This document shows positions 33,561 through 42,618 of a stretch of 64,000 nt of DNA, piece after piece. The stretch is from VRUE01 sp963725085 (GTDB taxonomy: Bacteria; Actinomycetota; Thermoleophilia; Solirubrobacterales; 70-9): NCBI GenBank assembly GCA_963725085.1, contig CAVRXM010000003.1, positions 466,202 to 530,201 of the forward strand. Direction: 5' to 3'. The notes under the pieces are model-generated. The model was given only the letters and a program-made list of their open reading frames with translations. It was not told the origin of the DNA and did not search any database. The position numbers were made by a program, and so were the translations under genes. Position 1 is the stretch's first letter; each line of letters starts with the position of its first letter.

Positions 33561-33915
33561 ATGCCTACCGCAGCCGAGAAACGCAAGGCCCCCTCGGAAA
33601 AAGTCACCCCAAAGAAAGTCAAAGTCGCCAAAGCCCAGCAGTCCCCGGTCGAGAAGACCACGGAGCTGTCCGAGCGGGTGCTTAAGCACGGTTGAGCACA
33701 GCCAAAAAGGTGCGATTGAGGCAGTGCGCCATTTCATGGAGTCCGTCGATAAGGCACTGCCACCGCACGGCAAAAACCCCTCCCGGCGGCAGGATGTCAT
33801 TGACTCTGCGCTTGAGATGTCGGAGAAGCTGGTCGATACGCAGTACGACTTCCTTCAAAGCGTCGTGCACAGCGCCGGCGAGACGCTCGGGGCGACGGGC
33901 AGCAAGAAAAAGTAG
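33561..33915 (+). pseudogene. Small conserved-looking protein gene interrupted by one frameshift
   Basis: The first frame starts at ATG with AGGAGG five bases upstream and reads PTAAEKRKAPSEKVTPKKVK to SERVLKHG then stops. Dropping one G at 33690-33691 (CACGGTTGAG) restores a continuous frame: VLKHVEHSQKGAIEAVRHFM and on to AGETLGATGSKKK, about 117 residues in all. The restored protein has a Lys-rich N-terminal tail and two helices. No family name is certain. The clean restoration argues for one gene. Confidence 0.65.
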
Positions 33916-34049
33916 GCGAAGCCCCCACCAACTCCCTTCACGAACTTCGAAGGTTCTCGACGGCTACTGGGCCGGCTCGATGAGCCTGAAGCAGCGCTTC
34001 GCCAGGCTGGGCCGTCCCGTCTCAGCCAGACCAGCCAACGGACCACTCG

Positions 34050-34190
34050 GTACTAAACCCGTACCAAGTTCGGCCTCCAAGCGGAAGGGACCACCGCCCT
34101 GCCGGCCAAAGCGCTTCAGAAGCGGGCTTCCGGCTTATCTCGGAGGCCGGATTTGAACCGACGACCGCTCAGCCCCCAGCCGCCATGACG
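34050..34190 (-). pseudogene. tRNA-Pro 3'-half remnant with worn terminator (family A, copy 4)
   Basis: TCGGAGGCCGGATTTGAACC, GACGACCGCTCAGCCCCCAG is the tRNA part; GCGCTTCAGAAGCGGGCTTC before it is a degenerate version of the tRNA-Pro terminator hairpin. A GGTACTAAACCCGTACC pair lies to its left, so pieces of two scars may be joined here. Confidence 0.65.
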
Positions 34191-34267
34191 GCCCGGAAGG
34201 TCATAGCGCCCTGCACAGCGAACACCATCAACGGCATCGCTCCCTCCCCGGCGCGCCTGCGGCAAGC

Positions 34268-34453
34268 CTAGGACGCGTCCTCGACTGGGCGCATGGTCTG
34301 CAGGGGACGGCGCTGCGCCCTCGTGCGGCGCGCGGAGGCCCGCTCGTGGGACGCGTGCAGGTGGCGGACTGGGGCCAGCATGACCCCGGCGAGGATCGCG
34401 GAGAGGACGCCGGCAGCGGCGATGTTGATGATCATGATGGTGGCTATCGACAT
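34268..34453 (-). CDS. Small membrane protein
   Basis: 61 residues from the ATG at 34453 with AGGAAGGTG upstream. Residues 3-27 are one membrane helix (IATIMIINIAAAGVLSAILA), followed by a strongly basic tail (HASHERASARRTRAQRRP) that should stay in the cytoplasm. No family is recognised, but length, ribosome site and topology make it a credible gene. Confidence 0.55.
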   Translation of the reverse strand: MSIATIMIINIAAAGVLSAILAGVMLAPVRHLHASHERASARRTRAQRRPLQTMRPVEDAS

Positions 34454-34624
34454 TGGGGATTCACCTTCCTGAGGGATCGGGAATTGCCTTTGCGAGCTCC
34501 CGAGCGAGGCCGGGAGTGGCCTGAGCTTCGTCCCACAGGTTGGCGAGAGGGCGGTAATGCGCCCTCCAGTCGAGCGCAAAACCTTGGTAAAGGCGGTCGC
34601 CCGCGGTCAGCTCGTCGGTCGTGG

Positions 34625-34800
34625 CCCGCTTCCGAAGCGGCTTCCGGCTTATCGGGGAGGCCGGATTTGAACCGGCGACCGCTCGGCCCCAGCTGGCGAA
34701 CCTCGGCGCCGATGCGTCCCCGGGGCCTCTCTCGCGTCCCTCTGTCCTTGCCCTGGGACTTGCCGGACACATGTGACGAGGCATCCGGCGCCACGGTCCG
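34625..34800 (-). pseudogene. tRNA-Pro 3'-half remnant with scar (family A, copy 5)
   Basis: CGCTTCCGAAGCGGCTTCC is the terminator hairpin, then TCGGGGAGGCCGGATTTGAA and CCGGCGACCGCTCGGCCCCA. The scar to the right is diverged (TCGCGTCCCTCTGTCCTTGC, CTTGCCGGACACATG). Confidence 0.7.
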
Positions 34801-34818
34801 CTTCGCGGCCTGCGACGG

Positions 34819-34962
34819 CTACCGCTTCGAGCTGACACGCCGCAGGATCGCCTCCCTCGCAGCCTCCTTCAGAGCGTTGAGAAAACGAGGTCGCTTCGGG
34901 GATTGCTTCCCAGGCTCTGGGTGGGTGGCCTTCTCCAAGAGATCGCGTTCGCGATAGCTCAT
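34819..34962 (-). CDS. Possible 47-residue basic protein
   Basis: ATG-started frame MSYRERDLLEKATHPEPGKQ followed by SPKRPRFLNALKEAAREAIL and ending RRVSSKR. The C-terminal half would be an amphipathic basic helix. No ribosome site and no recognised family; included because the composition is protein-like rather than low-complexity. Confidence 0.35.
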   Translation of the reverse strand: MSYRERDLLEKATHPEPGKQSPKRPRFLNALKEAAREAILRRVSSKR

Positions 34963-35029
34963 GCGAACGAGCTTAGAACTCCGGTCGGCATTCGCTGGAG
35001 GAAGTCGCTGACCAAACTAATCCCGGACC

Positions 35030-35215
35030 TAATCTCCGAGGCCACAGGAGCCATTCCCGCGGATTCCTCGTTATCCGCGAAGGGTCCAAATAGCTGGGCG
35101 GGTGCGGAGACCCGCAAGGCTCCCGTTACTGCAGGGGTGTGCGGATGTGCGTGCATAGGCGCACATGGACGAGCGCCTGGACAGGATTCTCGTTTGCAGG
35201 CAGCTTTAGGGTGGT
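35030..35215. repeat. Family-D element
   Basis: TCTCCGAGGCCACAGGAGCC, GCGGATTCCTCGTTATC, and the right hairpin region GTGTGCGGATGTGCGTGCA with TAGGCGCACATGGACGAG. Right end continues into TCGTTTGCAGGCAGC and GGGTGGTCGCGACCACC, as in the D-to-B composites. Confidence 0.65.
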
Positions 35216-35225
35216 CGCGACCACC

Positions 35226-35375
35226 GATACCCGCGACCTTCGGGTTATGAGATCGCCCTCGCTGGTTCTGTCAGGCGCTCGATGGCTATCTCATGTGGGG
35301 TGAGGTGCGTTGAGGTTCGCTGAGTTTCGCTCAGTTCGGTACCCCAGCTGGTACCGCGAACCCTTCCCGCTGGGC
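35226..35375 (-). pseudogene. tRNA-Met(CAT) 3'-half remnant, truncated, with scar
   Basis: ACCCGCGACCTTCGGGTTAT and GAGATCGCCC keep the anticodon loop and the 3' anticodon arm, but the T arm is cut short. The scar CGCTGAGTTTCGCTCAG and GGTACCCCAGCTGGTACCGC match that at 16470-16640. Confidence 0.7.
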
Positions 35376-35491
35376 CGGCGACCTGGGCCCGTACGCGAAG
35401 CCGAGGACGTGCTCGTCACGTAATTAGCTCGACGGCTGACGTGGAGCTGGTGAGATATCTCCCGCTGCGCGGCCGGGGCCTCCGATATGAG

Positions 35492-38022
35492 TCAGCGGTG
35501 CCCGATGTAGGAGATCACCTGCTGGAAGGTCGGCCGGTTGGTCCAGCGCATCGTCAGCGGGAAGATCGCGCCGAATCTGATCCGCTCCGCATTCGCATTT
35601 GATCGCCACTGGGCCGGGTCGTTCGTGCCCTGCGTCGCGGCGAGCTGGTCGCCCGCATCCTTGAGCGCCTGCCAGAGCGCGTTCCGGCACGCGGTGAGGT
35701 CCCCGGCGCCGCAGAAGTGCGTCTTGAACGCCCCTGGGACATGCTTGTCGAGGAGTGACCGCAGGTCCTTGTCGACGTAGCCGTACCAGCCCGAGCCGTA
35801 CGCCGACCCCTGGTTGCTCGGACGGTTGTCCCGGCCCATCAGGCTCGCCAATTGGCTCAGCTGCGGCCCAAGGACGGGACTCATCACCGCGTCGGCGATC
35901 TTCGGCCAAGCCGCGTCCATGATCGCGGCGCCGGGCGCGTCGATCTTGCCGTCGAGGTCGCGGTCGAGACGGCTGGAGCCGTTCGCTCGCCACTGCTCCA
36001 GCAGATCGAGCATCTGCTGCTCGCGGGGGCTCGGGGCGGGGCCGGTGTCGAGCACGGCCTGGATCGCCGGCAGGACCTCGGCGTTGCGGAGGTCCTGGGT
36101 CGCGGCGCGGTTCATCGCCGCCACCAGCGAACCGAGCGTGTGGGTGGTCTGGCGCGCGACCGCGTGCTCCAGGAGCTCGGCGCGGTGAACCGATCCGTAC
36201 GCCCACTCATCGTCGGCCGCCGTCCACCCTGCCGCCGGCTTGTTGTTCCAGTTGATAATCCGGGCGCCGGTCGGGTTCACCGCCTGGGGGTGCTGAGCGT
36301 CCGTGTAGAAGCCATTCCACTCGTAGGCGCCGGTCCCGACGGTCGGCAGCCCGAGGTCGACCCCGGCGAGCGCGAACTGGCACGTGGCCGCTCGAGAACA
36401 TCGCGATGTTCCGGTCGTCCGCGTAGAACCAGTTGAAGGTGAACTCGATCTTCGAAGCGGCGTCGCAAGAAGCTCGCCGGGTCATGGACGCCGTCGTCGT
36501 TGAAATTCTCAAATCCGATCGCGCTCATCAGCTCGCGCCCGCGGGTCGAGCGGTCGTTCGAGATCGCGACGCGCTGGCCGTTCGACGTCGCGTACCCGCT
36601 CACGGGGCCGTGAACCGTTTCGTGGAAGGTCACGGGACCCGCGGGTGGGCCGGGACCGGGGCCCAACGTGCCGGCGTCGAACGTCGTCATGTCCATGCAC
36701 TGCCCGTTGAACATGTACTTCAAGTCGCTGCCGCCGCAGAGGGTCTCGACGAACTGGTCGATGATGTCCGTCCCGGACGAGGTCGCGCTCCACGAGAAGT
36801 CGGGGCCGCGCCCCAGCTCCACGTAGGGTCCCGATCCGGGGAAGGTCGCACCGCGTGCGTCGATGCCGCCGCCGTGCAGGTCGGCCTCGTAGAGGATCTC
36901 CGGGTAGGTGTAGCCGACCTGCGGGCCTGCCACGAAAAGCGGATGGCCGTTCTGCGAGCGGCTCGCGCCCAGGAGCAGGGCATTGCTGGCTTCGGCTTGG
37001 GCGGACTGCGCGGTCGCAGCGGCCTGGGCTGCCGCAGCGCCGATGCTTCCGGCGTCGATCACAGCGTTTCCGTCTCCCTCCTCCGAGTTCAGCTTGAACT
37101 TGCCCGGCACCGAGACATAGTGCTCGGGGTCGTTCTGCTCGCGAAGATCGTTGAAGACCTTGCGGCCAGCCCCGTCGCCGAGGCGCTGCTGAAGAGCGGA
37201 TAGGAACTGGGCCCGCCTCGCCTCGTCGCCACCACCCTTGCCGAACCGCGCCCCGATCAGGGCCGCGACCGCGACGACGTCGTTGCGGGTCCAGGGCGGC
37301 CCGGGGTGCCGAGTTCGCTGCGCTTGTCGTTGATGCCTTGGAGATAGTTGTCGACGTCGTCGATCACCTGCTGGCCTTCCGGCCCGGCGGCCTGAAGGAG
37401 CGAGATCTGGTTTGAGAGAAATGCCTCGGTCTGCGCCGAGGGCATGAACTGGCGCCCCGAGAGCACCAGGGAGAACGGGTCGATGCCCGGAACATCGAGT
37501 CGCCGCGACTCGCCCGGGCCCCCGCAACAACTCCATCAGCGGCGCACCGGGCTGGTCGCGGTCCTCGACCGTCACCCAACCCGCGCCGTACATCACATCG
37601 GCGCGCGTGTCACCGAACACGTGCGCGACCCCCTTGCTGTCCCGCTCGATCCGCAGACCGGGCCGGGGTTGCTCGACGCTCGCTGGCGTCTCGCCTCCCA
37701 GCCCGAAGATGTTTGGCTTGAAATAGGTCGGCAGATCTGCGTCCGTGACCTGGTCGAACAGCGGCGTCAGGCCGTCGTAAAGAGGAATCTGGTTGACCGA
37801 GTTCGAGCCTGGCGATGAATCGCCGGACTCCCCTGGCGGCAGCACGTTCCAGGCTTCCCCCGGAGAGGAGAAGTCGGGTGGGCTGTCGGAGTACGCGGCC
37901 GGTGCGAGCCCACCTAGCACGAGTCCGACTGCCAGGGCGCAGCTGCACAGAGCTCGCCGCGCGAAACTCCGCTTGTCACCCGTCCTTACCGAGGACACGG
38001 TGCGCGCGGCGATTCCCCTCAT
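35492..38022 (-). pseudogene. Penicillin acylase-family Ntn hydrolase with several frameshifts
   Basis: Joined across frames this is a complete ~840-residue penicillin amidase. The start MRGIAARTVSSVRTG leads to a signal peptide (RALCSCALAVGLVLGGLA); PGLRIERDSKGVAHVFGDTR is the alpha-chain start, and SNALLLGASRSQNGHPLF is the autoprocessing site whose Ser becomes the N-terminal nucleophile. GYATSNGQRVAISNDRSTRG holds the oxyanion Asn region. The frame breaks near 37520 and returns near 37290 (the middle part, SAQTEAFLSNQISLLQ, is in another frame), then breaks again near 36460 and 36375 (IEFTFNWFYADDRNIA is in the second frame, and INWNNKPAAGWTAADDEW to ISYIGHR in the third). At least four breaks mean either a decayed gene or a poorly resolved sequence. 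Confidence 0.85.
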
Positions 38023-38318
38023 GGACCCACCTTCCTTGGCTTCGCCCACCTGCGGCCGGGCACGGTCGCAGTCGAACAGCTCCATACCCCCGGTCGGCAC
38101 GCCGAAACCTCCGTTGCGGAAACCTTCCGGCCCGGAACGACTTGGCTGCCGGATTGATGCCCGGCAGTGCCGGCCGGAACTGCCCCAAACCTCACGAAAC
38201 ACCCGCATTTCCGAGCCTCTTGTGAGTAGCGGTGCCTGATGAGCGGTTCCCCTCCCGCCCGCTCCGCCATTCTCCAGGTCAGAATGAAACGGCTGTATCT
38301 GCGCGCCCAGACACGAAA

Positions 38319-38340
38319 AAGGCCCCGTTTCCGGGGCCTT
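38319..38340. terminator. Rho-independent-type hairpin
   Basis: GGCCCCG / CGGGGCC with a TTTC loop, flanked by AAAAA on the left and CTT on the right, between the acylase relic and the downstream family-B repeat. Confidence 0.6.
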
Positions 38341-38345
38341 CTCAA

Positions 38346-38415
38346 ATAGCGGGGGCCCGATTCGTCTCTCGCTACCACCAGCGGATCGTCGAGCGAGGTC
38401 GTCTCCCCGATTGAC
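38346..38415. repeat. Family-B repeat, full right end
   Basis: AATAGCGGGGGCCCGATTCG, TCTCTCGCTACCACCAGCGG, ATCGTCGAGCGAGGTCGTC and CCGATTGA. The left edge AATAGCGGGGGC equals the tRNA-Met acceptor end found at 59436. Confidence 0.7.
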
Positions 38416-38508
38416 GGAGGCCCGCAGACCGTCAGGCCGCCTTGTCAGCTTCCCCTCCGCATGGACCGTACGCATGGTCCGGCGCACATCTTGTGCGCAG
38501 CCAGCGCG

Positions 38509-39372
38509 TCAGGAAGTGGTCGGCTGTTCCTCGCCCCCGCGATCGTCGAGCTCGCGCGCCGCAGCCTGAATCTTCCCGTCGCGCTCCGCCCGGAGGTCGG
38601 ACAGCGGATTGAGGATGCCGCGCAGCGTCGACATTACGATCCAGCTGCGAGGCCGGATGATCCGGGGGGCGCGCCGTTCGATCCCCCGCGCGATCGCCTC
38701 CCCGGCCACCTGCGGTTGAAGGTACTTTCGCAGCGGCTGGGGTAGCGCCTCCCACACCGAGAGAGCGACGGGATCCTCGACGATTGAGCGACGCGTCATC
38801 TCGGTCGCGATAAATCCGAAATAGGCGACGCTGGCGCTGGCTCCGTGCTGCACCAGCTCCACCCTTAGAGCCCGCCCGAGCTGCTCGACGCCAGCCTTAC
38901 TCATTGCGTAGGGCGTTCCGCCTGCCCCGTTGGTGAACGCATAGATTGAGGCGACCACGACGACGTGCCCCCTCCTCTCAATGATCTGCGGCAATGCGGC
39001 CTCGACGGTCCTCGCCACGCCCATCAGGTCCACATCGATCACGCGGTCGAAAACCTCTGTCGTCATCGCCCGAAACGTCGCGGGCGTTGGAGCAATGCCG
39101 GCGTTGGCCACGACGACGTCGAGGCCGCCGAACCGCTCAACGGTGGTGGCGACGGCCTGCTGCAAGGCCCCCCGGTCGGTGACGTCTGCTGCCAGGCCGA
39201 TCGCGCGCGTGTCGTGGAGCTTCGCTGCGGCGGCCTCCGCCGCCTCGGCCTCGAGGTCGACGAGCACCACTGAAGCACCGCGCGAGACGAGAGCTCGGGC
39301 GGTCTCGTAACCGATTCCTCGCGCCGCGCCTGTGACCAGCGCGACCTTATTCCGCAGGTCATAGCGCGACAC
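38509..39372 (-). CDS. Short-chain dehydrogenase/reductase
   Basis: 287 residues. VALVTGAARGIGYETARALV is the TGxxxGxG cofactor motif, VANAGIA the NAG motif, VVVASIYAFTN holds the catalytic Ser and PYAMSKAG the YxxxK pair. The acidic Asp after strand 2 (VVLVDLEAEA) suggests NAD preference. The C-terminal segment (RSWIVMSTLRGILNPLSDLR) is longer than in classical SDRs and resembles membrane-associated lipid SDRs. Single gene; the 480-bp stretch upstream of it on the right edge of the acylase relic holds only repeats. Confidence 0.88.
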   Translation of the reverse strand: MSRYDLRNKVALVTGAARGIGYETARALVSRGASVVLVDLEAEAAEAAAAKLHDTRAIGLAADVTDRGALQQAVATTVERFGGLDVVVANAGIAPTPATFRAMTTEVFDRVIDVDLMGVARTVEAALPQIIERRGHVVVVASIYAFTNGAGGTPYAMSKAGVEQLGRALRVELVQHGASASVAYFGFIATEMTRRSIVEDPVALSVWEALPQPLRKYLQPQVAGEAIARGIERRAPRIIRPRSWIVMSTLRGILNPLSDLRAERDGKIQAAARELDDRGGEEQPTTS

Positions 39373-39393
39373 AGCGCGAGTCTAACCCGCTTG

Positions 39394-39587
39394 ATGAACG
39401 ACGAGCACATGATCTGGCCCTTTGACGATCGCGGCCGCCTGGTCGCGAAGACGTCTGGGAGATCGACGAGTCCAAGCACGAGGTCATCAAGCTCGACCCG
39501 GCGGAGGTGCTGACGCCGCAGGAGTCCGGCAGGCTGCTCGATCCATTCATCAAGCCGCTACCGGCGTTCGGCTCGTTGGTCGGCTGA
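39394..39587 (+). pseudogene. Small hypothetical gene with a frameshift
   Basis: The frame from ATG reads MNDEHMIWPFDDRGRLVAKT, and shifting by one base near 39450 gives EDVWEIDESKHEVIKLDPAE, VLTPQESGRLLDPFIKPLPA and FGSLVG-stop. The second part is well-formed and acidic, unlike chance sequence. No family is recognised. Confidence 0.45.
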
Positions 39588-39687
39588 GCCAGCGCCGGCC
39601 CCTATCGGGACCCATAGCGGCGGAAGCGTTGCCAGCTGGTTAAACCCGACGGTTGACAAAAGCTCTTCTCTGGCGGCTCAAGGGCTA

Positions 39688-41024
39688 CTACGACTCGTCG
39701 CCTGCAACGGCGAACAGATGCCATTCGCCAGGCATGCCCTTGAGCTCGCGGAGGCCTCGATCCTCGAACTCGATGCCGGAGCCCCCACGAGGTCCTTGAC
39801 AGTGCTCGACACAAGAACCTCGCCGCCGGCGGCCATCGCGCCGATGCGGGCGCCGATGTTGACCGCCACGCCGCTCACGTCGTGGTCGATCTGCTCGCAC
39901 TCGCCGGTGTGCAAGCCGGCGCGGACCTCCACGCCGAGCGAAGGCACCTGTCGCACGATCGAGCGAGCGCAATGGATCGCTCGAGCCGGGCCATCAAAGG
40001 TGATCAGGAAACCGTCGCCCGTCGTCTTGACCTCTCGGCCGCGATAGCTTTCGAGCCGCTCGCGCACCAGTTGGTCGTGGGACTCCAGCAATGCGCGCCA
40101 GCGGCTGTCGCCGAGCTTGGCCGCTTGGCCGGTGGAGTCCACGATATCGGTGAACATCACCGTCGCCAGCACCCGGTCGATTTCACCGGCATGTCTGGCG
40201 CCCGTGAGGAACTCCTCTACCTCGGCGAGTATCTGCTCGGCGTCTCCTACCCAGGGGAGGTGGTCGATGCCGGGCACCTCGACATAGCGGGCGCCCGGGA
40301 TCGCCTCGGCCATCTCTCGCGCGATGATCGAGGGCACCGCGCGGTCGCCTGCTCTGTGGAGGACGAGCGTCGGGGCCTGCAGAGTCTCCAGCACGGGCCT
40401 CACGTCGAGGCGCCTCGCCGTCTGCCAGCGCGCCCGCACCACATTGGGGCTCCCTACGGCCCGCTCGAGCGCGCCCCACTGGCGAGCGCGTTCCTCCGTG
40501 GCGATGCTCGGTGCGAAAACCTCGAGGCTGCGGCCCTCTCCCCAGTGCTCCAGCGAGTCTATAACCCAATCCTGGGCGGCCGGCCACTCGAACTCCTCGG
40601 CCCGCTCGATCAGGTCGGCTCCCCTCCCATACGTGCCGTACAAGATCAGCGCGGTCACGCGATCGGGAAAGGTCGCCGCGAACAGCGCGCTCATCGGCCC
40701 ACCCTCCGAGGCGCCAAACAGCGCCGCGCGCTCCGACCCTGCCGCGTCCAAAACCGCCGTGAGGTCCCCCATGTCGTCCTCCAGCGTCGGCACACCGCTC
40801 GGCGGATCGGAGACCCCCTGGCCGCGCTTGTCGTAGACGATCAGACGCGAGAACGCGGCGAGCCGCCGAAGGAAGCGCGCTGTGGCGGGGACCCCCCAAG
40901 CCAGGTCGATGTGGTTCACGAGCCCGGGCACGATCACCAGGTCCAACGGCCCGTCGCCGAGCACCTGGTAGCCGATGTTCAGCTTGCCGCTCTTCGCGTA
41001 CTTGGTCTCCGGCTGGTCGTGCAC
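39688..41024 (-). CDS. Alpha/beta hydrolase fused to class III adenylate cyclase (3' end frameshifted)
   Basis: About 445 residues. Residues ~15-265 are an alpha/beta hydrolase: VIVPGLVNHIDLAW, IVYDKRGQGVSDPP, LFGASEGGPMSA (nucleophile Ser), LVLHRAGDRAVP (Asp) and GIDHLPW (His). Residues ~285-440 are a class III nucleotide cyclase: VMFTDIVDSTGQAAKLGD (metal Asp), VKTTGDGFLITF (second Asp), VRAGLHTGECE and GVAVNIGARI. In this frame the C-terminus is garbled; the normal end GSGIEFEDRGLRELKGMPGE to FAVAGDES is in the next frame, so one base is missing near 39795. The protein should make cAMP or cGMP in response to a hydrolase-domain ligand. Confidence 0.85.
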
Positions 41025-41165
41025 GCCTCGGCAAGCCTAGCCCGACTCACCCTGTGGGACATCGGGACAGGCGGAACCTGGGCGCTCAGATGAACAGCCT
41101 AGGAACGCCGTTGAGGTTGCGGCGCGTCGCTCGAAGCAGCGATAGTGTGTGTCTGCTTTGGCTTA

Positions 41166-41328
41166 CCGGGGGAGGCCGGATTTGAACCCGCGACCGCTCG
41201 GCCCCCAGCCGGCGGACAAGCCTGTCAGATGCGTCCCTTGCGTCCCTCCCGGCCCCAGCCGTGGACGATGTGGACGCATAAGGCGTAGCGACGGGTACCA
41301 AAGCGGTACCACGACGCGTCGCCTGCGG
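41166..41328 (-). pseudogene. tRNA-Pro 3'-half remnant with scar (family A, copy 6)
   Basis: GGGGGAGGCCGGATTTGAAC, CCGCGACCGCTCGGCCCCC; then ATGCGTCCCTTGCGTCCCTC and GGTACCAAAGCGGTACCACG, the shared scar. Confidence 0.78.
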
Positions 41329-41340
41329 TGTCCGCAGCAC

Positions 41341-41802
41341 TCAGGCCTGCGTCGTCTCAGCCGGCGGGACGGGTGTGAGGCCGTGCCGACGCATCACCTC
41401 CACCAGCGCCGGGATGTCAGGCGGGCCGCCGGCGGATGCCGCCAGAACCTCGCCGATCTCGTGGAAGTAGTCGGGCCCGAAGACTCCGGGGCTGGCAATC
41501 GCGAGGAATTTCGCGTCCTCGCTGCCACGATTCTCGAAGCCGTGGACCGCGCCTCGCGGCACGCATACCGCCTCCCCCACGCCAATTTCCGTCGTCTCGC
41601 CGTCGATCGTCCAAGTTGTGACGCCCTCGAGCCCGTAGATCGTCTCCTCGAAGGCGTCGTGGCTGTGCGGCGCCGGCATCCTGGAGTTCGCGGGGACAAA
41701 GCACTCGAACACGCTGACACTGCCGTTCGAGTCGGCGCCCTCGACGAGGAAGCGAACGGCCAACTGACCGACGGTGATGGTCTCTGTGGTGGCTTGATTC
41801 AT
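41341..41802 (-). CDS. Cupin domain protein
   Basis: 153 residues from ATG with GAAGGAGGG upstream. One cupin barrel: MPAPHSHDAFEETIYGLEGV holds the HxH...E metal motif, and VCVPRGAVHGFENRGSEDAK the second motif with His. The C-terminus (FGPDYFHEIGEVLAASAGGP, ALVEVMRRHGLTPV) matches cupins of the quercetinase-like type common beside MarR regulators. Divergent from the MarR gene at 41865 with a shared control region. Confidence 0.87.
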   Translation of the reverse strand: MNQATTETITVGQLAVRFLVEGADSNGSVSVFECFVPANSRMPAPHSHDAFEETIYGLEGVTTWTIDGETTEIGVGEAVCVPRGAVHGFENRGSEDAKFLAIASPGVFGPDYFHEIGEVLAASAGGPPDIPALVEVMRRHGLTPVPPAETTQA

Positions 41803-41864
41803 TGCGGCCCTCCTTCTACGGTTTGGGTAAAGTAGCTTGACGACTATATGTCGATCTGAGACAC

Positions 41865-42329
41865 TTGTCAAGTCACTTGACCCTTGCGAACGACAAATCA
41901 GGCCCCGGCCCACCACTAATAGGTGCGCTGCTCCGCATGCCCTGGGAAACCGTGCACGAGAGGATGCTCGCCGGCCTGCGCCAGCGTGGCTATGAGGACC
42001 TGATCGCTCCGCACCTGACCGTCCTCCAGTATCCCGGGCCTGAAAACATGCGCCCCGCGGACCTGGCGACGCGCACGCGCATGACGAAGCAGGCGCTCAA
42101 TTATCTCCTCGGACAGATGGAAGAGCTGGGATACGTAGAACGTGTCCAGGACAGCGTCGACCAGCGATTCAAACGAATACGACTGACACCGCGTGGGCGG
42201 GCGGCCGGCGCCGCGATGCGCGAGATCGTCTCCGAGGTAGAGGCCGAGTGGTCGCAGAAGCTGGGGTCTCGGCAATTCGGCGAGCTCTGCCACCTCTTGG
42301 CGCGGCTCAGCGAAAGCTCCGACCGCTGA
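41865..42329 (+). CDS. MarR family transcriptional regulator
   Basis: 154 residues from a TTG; another in-frame TTG is at 41877 and an ATG at 41937. The earlier start is kept because LIGALLRMPWETVHERMLAG is part of the family's first helix. NMRPADLATRTRMTKQALNY and LLGQMEELGYVERVQDSVDQ are the winged-helix recognition region and wing. The protein should repress the divergent cupin gene and itself. There is no ribosome site before the TTG codons, so translation may be leaderless. Confidence 0.85.
   Translation: MSSHLTLANDKSGPGPPLIGALLRMPWETVHERMLAGLRQRGYEDLIAPHLTVLQYPGPENMRPADLATRTRMTKQALNYLLGQMEELGYVERVQDSVDQRFKRIRLTPRGRAAGAAMREIVSEVEAEWSQKLGSRQFGELCHLLARLSESSDR
41868..41880. promoter_or_regulatory. 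Candidate MarR operator overlapping the marR start
   Basis: TCAAGTCACTTGA is a perfect 13-bp palindrome. A half-site AGCTTGACG lies 34 bp to the left at 41833-41841. It lies between the divergent cupin and MarR genes and covers the first MarR codons, as expected for autorepression. Confidence 0.55.
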
Positions 42330-42397
42330 AAGGGGTGCCGAACCAAACGGGGTGGTAGGGACGCGAGGTAACGGATCACTACTAGTGTCTGCTTAGT

Positions 42398-42565
42398 CGG
42401 GGAGGCCGGATTTGAACCGGCGACCGCTCGGCCCCAGCCTGAGGACACGACTGTCAGATGCGTCCCTATGCGTCCCATGCGTCCCTCCTGTCCCCCGATC
42501 TGGACTCATCGGACATATCGGACGATGCGTCCGGTACCAAAGCGGTACCACGACGCCCCAGCCAT
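42398..42565 (-). pseudogene. tRNA-Pro 3'-half remnant with scar (family A, copy 7)
   Basis: TCGGGGAGGCCGGATTTGAA, CCGGCGACCGCTCGGCCCC, then repeated ATGCGTCCC blocks (three in a row), GGACATATCGGACGATGCGT and GGTACCAAAGCGGTACCACG. Confidence 0.8.
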
Positions 42566-42618
42566 GTTGGGGAAAGGCGATAGCGGCCGGGAACCTCCGA
42601 ACTACCCGGTGGGTTGGA

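Noticed and set aside
37793..38239. Plus-strand frames opposite the acylase 5' end
   Set aside because: Antisense of the acylase signal-peptide region, low complexity and no start context.
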